DNA from: Chloroflexota bacterium
GTDB taxonomy: Bacteria; Chloroflexota; Limnocylindria; Limnocylindrales; CSP1-4
Direction: 5' to 3'
DNA: 9,423 nt
Assembly: GCA_025935655.1 (NCBI GenBank)
Contig: JAICUV010000125.1
Span: forward strand, 1 to 9,423
Position numbers and translations under genes: made by a program
Shown: positions 5,889 through 9,423 of the stretch, piece after piece
Position numbering within the stretch: the stretch's first letter is position 1
Layout of the letters: the number at the start of each line of letters is the position of its first letter
The notes under the pieces: model-generated
Seen by the model: only the letters and a program-made list of their open reading frames with translations
The model's database searches: none
What the model was told of the DNA's origin: nothing

Positions 5889-6997
5889 AGGCTGCCGCCG
5901 AGGAGCTGCGTGATGTCCGGCAGGAGGCTCTCCGTGCCGAGCAGGAACGCGAGCCCCACCGCGATCGAGAACACGCCCGCGAGCACGCCGATCGTGATGT
6001 AGACCGGCCGCCGGATCTGGCCCGCGACGAAGCCCGTGGCAGAGACGACGACGATCAGCGTGTTGGCCGCGACGAGGCCCACGCAGAACGCGATCAGCAT
6101 GGGGATCCCGAGGCCCGCGCCCGATGCGCCACCGACGGCCGCGATGAGCAGCGCCTGGGTTCCCGTCTCGGCGCCGACGCCGTGGATCATGCCGACCCCG
6201 AACGCGGTCCGGCGCCCGTACGAGCTCATCTCCAGCGGGGCGACGTGCTCGTGGCCGTGGAGGCGCGCCTGGAACCGGCGCCACGCGTAGCGGATGCCGT
6301 CGAACACGAGCATCCAGCGGCTGCGGAGCCGGAACTCGGTCCCGTTGCGGAGGTACTGCCACAGCGAGACGAACACCCAGACGCCGAGGAACAGCAACGT
6401 GAAGCCGACGACGCGACCCATGATCGGGTCCACCCAGTCGGGCAGGATCGCGCCGAACGCGAGCGCGAGCAGGCCGAGACAGAACACGACCAGCGCGTGG
6501 CCCAGCGCGTACAGCGTCCCGAGCAGGATCGCGTGCTTCTGCTCCGCGACGAGCCGTGTGCGCCCGACCGGCATCGAGGCGAGCGTCGGCATCGCGGCGA
6601 CCGCGGCCGTGCCGCCCGCCGGGTAGCCCACGCCCCGCGGCGCGATCGCCGCCTCGTGGGCCGCGCCATGGGGATGCGGGTGCGCGTGCGGCTCCTCCGA
6701 CGCATGCGCGACGGCGATCGCGGTGGGCGGCGGCGCGCCCTGGTGCTCCACGCGCTCGCCGGCGCCCCCGTGCTCGTGGCCATGCTCGTGTGGATGGAGC
6801 TGGTGGTCCGCCCGGTGGATCTCGGTGCCCGCGTCCGCTGCCGCGGTGGTGGACGTGATGTCCGTGATCGCCGCGATGTGGTCCCAGTCGAAGCCGTGGC
6901 GGAACCCGAGCAGCAGCCCGGTGATGAGGATGCCGAGCGCCCCGGCGCTGATGGCGGCGAGCGGGACGTCGATGAGCGCGAGATCGAAGGCGGGCAA
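5885..6997 (-). CDS. NiCoT-type nickel/cobalt transporter with His-rich loop
   Basis: This 370-residue polytopic inner-membrane protein should move Ni(II) or Co(II). The signature of the family, H-x4-D-H, is His34...Asp39-His40 within LLLGFRHGFDWDHIAAITD. Other conserved parts are KHAILLGTLYALGHALVV (154-171) and MIHGVGAETGTQ (270-281). Between the first two helices lies a hydrophilic loop with 14 His in residues 61-114 (HPHEHGHEH and HAHPHPH), and a second small cluster at His247, 249 and 251. Such loops bind or sense metal in related transporters. The start is TTG 6997, supported by GGGGGAG (7010-7004) 6 nt before it. UreH/NicO-like relatives are the main alternative, and the direction (uptake or export) is not fixed by sequence; a linked Fur-type repressor favours uptake. 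It is the first gene of the operon. Confidence 0.9.
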   Translation of the reverse strand: MPAFDLALIDVPLAAISAGALGILITGLLLGFRHGFDWDHIAAITDITSTTAAADAGTEIHRADHQLHPHEHGHEHGGAGERVEHQGAPPPTAIAVAHASEEPHAHPHPHGAAHEAAIAPRGVGYPAGGTAAVAAMPTLASMPVGRTRLVAEQKHAILLGTLYALGHALVVFCLGLLALAFGAILPDWVDPIMGRVVGFTLLFLGVWVFVSLWQYLRNGTEFRLRSRWMLVFDGIRYAWRRFQARLHGHEHVAPLEMSSYGRRTAFGVGMIHGVGAETGTQALLIAAVGGASGAGLGIPMLIAFCVGLVAANTLIVVVSATGFVAGQIRRPVYITIGVLAGVFSIAVGLAFLLGTESLLPDITQLLGGSL

Positions 6998-7034
6998 CCG
7001 TGTCTCCCCCGAGGGTCGATGCGAGGTGTCTCAG

Positions 7035-7050
7035 ATGCAAGTCGTTGCAA
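7035..7050 (-). promoter_or_regulatory. Nur/Fur-like operator overlapping the transporter promoter
   Basis: The site reads aTGCAA-gtcg-TTGCAA (core TGCAA 7036-7040, TTGCA 7045-7049). The Streptomyces Nur box is known as tTGCaa-N5-ttGCAA; this copy has a 4-nt spacer. A second overlapping inverted repeat, GATGC 7034-7038 with GCATC 7053-7057, flanks it. It covers about -5 to +10 of the predicted minus-strand promoter, a repressor position. Binding by the downstream Fur protein is inferred. Confidence 0.6.
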
Positions 7051-7051
7051 T

Positions 7052-7080
7052 AGCATCGAGCCGCGGCGGCCCGACGTCAA
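7052..7080 (-). promoter_or_regulatory. Promoter of the NiCoT-Fur-DUF427 operon
   Basis: On the minus strand, TTGACG (7080-7075) is followed after 17 nt by GATGCT (7057-7052); TGCTAT (7055-7050) with a 19-nt spacer is an alternative -10. The predicted start is near 7045, giving a leader of about 48 nt before TTG 6997. The -35 is strong and the -10 only moderate, as expected of a regulated promoter. Confidence 0.55.
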
Positions 7081-7098
7081 CCTTTTCGCATGGACCCG

Positions 7099-7120
7099 CC
7101 GCCCGGATCACCCCGGGCGG
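7099..7120 (-). terminator. GC-rich hairpin after the DUF4395 gene, candidate terminator
   Basis: CCGCCCGG (7099-7106) and CCGGGCGG (7113-7120) form a perfect 8-bp stem with a 6-nt loop, 26 nt beyond the DUF4395 stop and before the next minus-strand promoter. No U-tract follows on the minus strand. Confidence 0.5.
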
Positions 7121-7146
7121 TCCCATCTCCTGTGCGAGGCGCTCCC

Positions 7147-7695
7147 TCAGGCGACGCGCTGGATCGCGGGCACCTCGAGCCGGGCGAGGCCGTCCGTGCG
7201 GCGGAAGACCCGTGCGAACAGGGACGGCACGAACCAGCGCAGGAAGTACAGCCGGCAGCCGACGCAGATGCCGGTCGCGGCGAGCAGCGCCTGGAGCGCC
7301 GCGACGGCCCCGGCGAGCAGCCAGCCGAGCGTCGAGGCGCCGACGAGGAACGCGATTCCGGCGAGGGCGAGGAACGTGGCCCCGAGCGCCTGCGCGAACC
7401 GCGGCGGGTACTCGTGCTCGAGCTCGGTCGAGCCGAGCGTGAGGGTGCGCTTGACGATCGGCCAGGCGCGGCCGGGCAGGAACAGCCGGGTGCCGAAGAA
7501 CGCGGAGATGCCGAGGTTGACGCCCACGAGGACGGCGAGCCACGGCAGGTCGAGCAGGAACGCCGCCACCAGGATCGCCGCCGAGATGCCGGCGCCGAGG
7601 CGCTGGCCGCGGGGATCGATGGATCGGGCAGGGGTGGGCGTGAGCAGCGAGGTCAAGGAAGGCTCCGGGTCGTGTGGGGACGAGCGCGCAGACAT
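7147..7695 (-). CDS. DUF4395 family membrane protein
   Basis: The product (182 residues from ATG 7695) fits DUF4395: IDPRGQRLGAG, a first hydrophobic pair of helices, TELEHEYPPRFAQALGATFL, two further hydrophobic segments and the hallmark CVGCRLYFLR near the C-terminus, with a CxxC pair at the membrane edge. The family is uncharacterised; relatives are often encoded near thioredoxin-like or sulfurtransferase genes, which hints at thiol chemistry. No such gene is present here. The start is uncertain. ATG 7695 has no Shine-Dalgarno. TTG 7656 has GGAG 6 nt upstream and would give 169 residues beginning just before the conserved IDPRG. GTG 7806 would add a low-complexity extension. A promoter is predicted at 7851-7879. 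The gene runs in the same direction as the metal operon but is separated from it by a hairpin and a promoter. Confidence 0.85.
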   Translation of the reverse strand: MSARSSPHDPEPSLTSLLTPTPARSIDPRGQRLGAGISAAILVAAFLLDLPWLAVLVGVNLGISAFFGTRLFLPGRAWPIVKRTLTLGSTELEHEYPPRFAQALGATFLALAGIAFLVGASTLGWLLAGAVAALQALLAATGICVGCRLYFLRWFVPSLFARVFRRTDGLARLEVPAIQRVA

Positions 7696-7754
7696 GCGCG
7701 GCAGGGCGACGAGGATGCGCGAGGCCCGGAGAGGGAGGGGTGTGAGCGGCCCTG

Positions 7755-7844
7755 TCAGGCGACCGCGTGCTCGACCCTCGCCGGCGCTCGCCGACGACAG
7801 GAGCACTGCTGGTCCATACAGCCCGTGAGGGCGATGACGATCAC
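7755..7844 (-). CDS. Possible leaderless Cys-containing leader peptide (29 aa)
   Basis: A GTG at 7844 opens 29 codons, ending in TGA at 7755-7757. The peptide begins MIVIALTGCMDQQCSC, has Cys at 9, 15 and 17, then turns Arg/Ala-rich. The predicted +1 of the TTGACG-N17-TAAGGT promoter falls exactly on this GTG, so the mRNA could be leaderless. It ends 59 bp before ATG 7695 of DUF4395. It overlaps, in another frame, the long GTG 7806 extension of DUF4395. Leaderless Cys-rich leader peptides that control sulfur genes are known from mycobacteria. Here it may equally be a chance ORF: there are only three Cys, and they are not all adjacent. Confidence 0.22.
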   Translation of the reverse strand: MIVIALTGCMDQQCSCRRRAPARVEHAVA

Positions 7845-7850
7845 GGCCGA

Positions 7851-7879
7851 ACCTTACGGGAGGGTCCTTGCCGCGTCAA
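7851..7879 (-). promoter_or_regulatory. Promoter of the DUF4395 transcript
   Basis: TTGACG (7879-7874) and TAAGGT (7856-7851) are spaced by exactly 17 nt on the minus strand. The predicted start is about 7844. The -35 sequence is identical to that of the metal operon. It lies about 20 bp past the tRNA-Gly 3' end. Confidence 0.55.
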
Positions 7880-7899
7880 TGAGCGGCGACCGGGGAAGG

Positions 7900-7975
7900 T
7901 GGAGCGGGAGACGGGGATCGAACCCGCGACATGCAGCTTGGAAGGCTGCCGCTCTGCCAGCTGAGCTACTCCCGC
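7900..7975 (-). tRNA. tRNA-Gly (anticodon UCC)
   Basis: The minus strand folds as a complete cloverleaf: acceptor GCGGGAG/CTCCCGC (7975-7969 with 7910-7904), D-arm GCTC...GAGC with a GG-containing loop, anticodon stem GCAGC/GCTGC around CTTCCAA with TCC at 7942-7940, and T-arm GCGGG/CCCGT (one wobble) around TTCGATC. The discriminator is T and the CCA tail is encoded (7902-7900). It decodes GGA, and GGG by wobble. It starts 12 bp after the stop of the M3 peptidase gene on the same strand, and no separate promoter is visible, so it may be processed from that transcript or use a promoter inside the gene. Confidence 0.97.
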
Positions 7976-7987
7976 GTGGCGGAGATC

Positions 7988-9423
7988 CTACCCCTTCGCG
8001 CCAGCGGCCCGCCGCGCGGCCTCGATCGCGCGTCCCATCCGGGCGACCAGCGGCTCCGACGAGACCGGGTGGTCCAGGAAGGCGGCCAGGCGCTCGGTTG
8101 GCGGCACGAACGGGCCCGGGCGCAGCACCTGGTCGATGTAGCGGCGACCGTTGTCGGCGGAGAGGAGGCCGCGACGCCGCGCGGTGTCGAGCAGGTCGTC
8201 GCGGATGGCGAGGGCGTAGCACACGCCGTAGAGCGCGGCGTCGTAGCCGCCGGCGATCATCGACACCGGGAACGGCCGGAAGGCGCCCGACGGGTCGGGC
8301 AGCGGGATGACCGCGTGCGCCTCGCGCCACGCCGCGTCCAGGTCGACGTCGTCCGGCCCGTGGACCGCGAGGTCGAGCGTCCCCAGCTGGATGTACTTCG
8401 AGAGATACGGGACGTCCTCGATCGCCTGCGCGACCGCCAGCGCGTCCACGAGCGCCGCGGGCGCGGGCTCGCCCGTCTCGGGGTGCCGCGCGAACGTCGC
8501 GAACACGTCCGGCGAGCGCGCCCAGTACTCGAGGAAGAACGACGGGCCCTCGACCCAGTCCTGCCCCCACCAGGCATCCTCGAGGGCGGCGCCCCGCCGC
8601 GACCCGAGGGTGAAGTCGAGGACGTGGCCGAACTCGTGGAACAGGACGCCTGCGTCGTAGACGCCGATGGTCGCGGGAGCTCCCCCGTCAGGGCGCGGGA
8701 CCATCGTGACCAGCATCGTCACGGCGGGCGGCAGGGTCCCTCCCCGCGGCGCGGCGTCCGACTCGAGGAGATCCATGAAGGCGACCGTGCCCGCCATCTT
8801 CCCGTCACGTGCCCACGGGTCCCACAGGCAGGTGCCGAGCTCCGTCCCCGTGGCGTCGTCGATGAGCGCGAGGGTGCGCACGTCCTCGTGCCAGCCGAGG
8901 CCGCCCGGCCGCTCCTCCACGCGGATGCCGAACACCTCGCGGACCAGCCGGAACATGGCCCGGGCAACCTCCTCGAGGGGCAGGTAGGGCCGGAGCGCGG
9001 CGGCGTCCGCACCGAGGGCACCGGTCAGCGCGCGGATCGCGCGGAACTGGTCCCAGGGCTGGTACCCATCGCCATCGAGCTCCTCCGCGAGCACGGCCGT
9101 CGCCGCCTCGCGGAACGCCGCCGCGGCCGAGGCCGCCGGCCCGGAGAGCTCCCGGAGCATCGACCGGGCGTGCTCCACCGACCCGAGCGCTCCGAAGAAC
9201 GTCCGCATGTCGGCCCACGAGCCGAACCCTGACAGCCGGGCAATCTCGCGCCGCACCCGGAACAGCTCGCCCATCGGCTCGAGCGTCGCGTCGAGCGCGC
9301 GGTCCTGGAGCGTGCGCCAGAAGCGCTCGCGGACGGCCCGGCTCCGGACGTTGGTCAGGAACTCGTCGCGCATCCCGTACTCCACCCGGACGCGCAGGGA
9401 GCCCGGTGCCTCGCCCGGCTCGA
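7988..9423 (-). CDS. M3-family zinc oligopeptidase (thimet oligopeptidase-like), 5' end outside the window
   Basis: The frame is open from the right edge to TAG at 7988-7990, giving about 477 C-terminal residues. Full M3 enzymes are usually 550-700 residues, so roughly the N-terminal quarter is missing; GTG 9385 is not the true start. The zinc motif HEFGH is encoded at 8638-8624. The third ligand Glu in VEGPSFFLEYW is encoded at 8551-8549, 29 residues after the first His, the same spacing as His473-Glu502 in thimet oligopeptidase. The later GGYDAALYGVCYA segment matches the conserved Gly/Tyr substrate loop of the family. It should cut short peptides, most likely in the cytoplasm, though a signal peptide cannot be judged. 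It reads toward tRNA-Gly, 12 bp beyond its stop. Confidence 0.93.
   Translation of the reverse strand, partial: EPGEAPGSLRVRVEYGMRDEFLTNVRSRAVRERFWRTLQDRALDATLEPMGELFRVRREIARLSGFGSWADMRTFFGALGSVEHARSMLRELSGPAASAAAAFREAATAVLAEELDGDGYQPWDQFRAIRALTGALGADAAALRPYLPLEEVARAMFRLVREVFGIRVEERPGGLGWHEDVRTLALIDDATGTELGTCLWDPWARDGKMAGTVAFMDLLESDAAPRGGTLPPAVTMLVTMVPRPDGGAPATIGVYDAGVLFHEFGHVLDFTLGSRRGAALEDAWWGQDWVEGPSFFLEYWARSPDVFATFARHPETGEPAPAALVDALAVAQAIEDVPYLSKYIQLGTLDLAVHGPDDVDLDAAWREAHAVIPLPDPSGAFRPFPVSMIAGGYDAALYGVCYALAIRDDLLDTARRRGLLSADNGRRYIDQVLRPGPFVPPTERLAAFLDHPVSSEPLVARMGRAIEAARRAAGAKG

Noticed and set aside
5889..7040. Upstream extension of the Fur frame to about 563 residues
   Set aside because: The extension is a shifted frame of the transporter gene and is Arg/Pro-rich. 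GTG 5888 overlaps the transporter stop.
5813..7828. 671-codon plus-strand ORF opposite the metal operon and DUF4395
   Set aside because: It reads as charged low-complexity sequence and covers the reverse strand of three recognisable genes, so it is a shadow frame.
7931..9232. 433-codon plus-strand ORF opposite the M3 peptidase and tRNA
   Set aside because: It is antisense to a clear HEFGH peptidase and to the tRNA, with no domain signal.
1..9423. CRISPR array, insertion sequence or prophage
   Set aside because: No evenly spaced exact repeats, no transposase or integrase motif, and no terminal inverted repeats with target duplication were found. The 22-bp repeats are too few, too degenerate and unevenly spaced.

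Overview
This is a very GC-rich stretch (estimated above 70 percent, not computed) of ordinary bacterial chromosome. It holds eleven protein genes, two of them cut by the window edges, and one tRNA gene. GTG and TTG starts, 4-base GTGA overlaps and huge spurious antisense ORFs fit a high-GC lineage such as Chloroflexota (Limnocylindria-like) or Actinomycetota. FabI looks Bacillus-like rather than InhA-like, which leans away from classical Actinobacteria. I cannot settle the phylum. I see no insertion sequence, phage gene or CRISPR array.

Plus strand, 1-4530. The tail of a secreted beta-sandwich protein (1-421) is followed by a leader rich in stem-loops. Next comes a RutG-type uracil permease (665-2014). 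After a hairpin there is a tight four-gene run: enoyl-ACP reductase FabI (2141-2920), fluoride channel CrcB/Fluc (2924-3298), a DUF190 PII-like protein (3318-3653) and a cytoplasmic serine hydrolase of the beta-lactamase fold (3664-4530).

Convergent gap, 4531-4812. This less GC-rich stretch holds several stem-loops of mixed base composition, including a long-range 11-bp stem. It also holds two of three degenerate 22-bp direct repeats; the first copy overlaps the 3' end of the hydrolase gene. It is the best candidate for an undescribed structured element here.

Minus strand, 4813-7080. A metal cassette is read right to left: promoter with a TTGACG -35 box, a Nur/Fur-like operator of form aTGCAA-N4-TTGCAA over the -10/+1 region, a NiCoT-type nickel/cobalt transporter with a His-rich loop (5885-6997), a Fur-family regulator (5349-5888) and a DUF427 protein (4813-5352). 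Both junctions are 4-base GTGA overlaps. The layout suggests an autoregulated nickel or cobalt homeostasis operon in which DUF427 is an unexplained third partner.

Minus strand, 7099-9423. A DUF4395 membrane protein (7147-7695) lies downstream of a TTGACG-N17-TAAGGT promoter. The predicted +1 of that promoter falls on a GTG that opens a 29-codon Cys-containing small ORF. Upstream are tRNA-Gly(UCC) with encoded CCA (7900-7975) and, only 12 bp away, the 3' end of an M3-family zinc oligopeptidase gene (7988 to the right edge).
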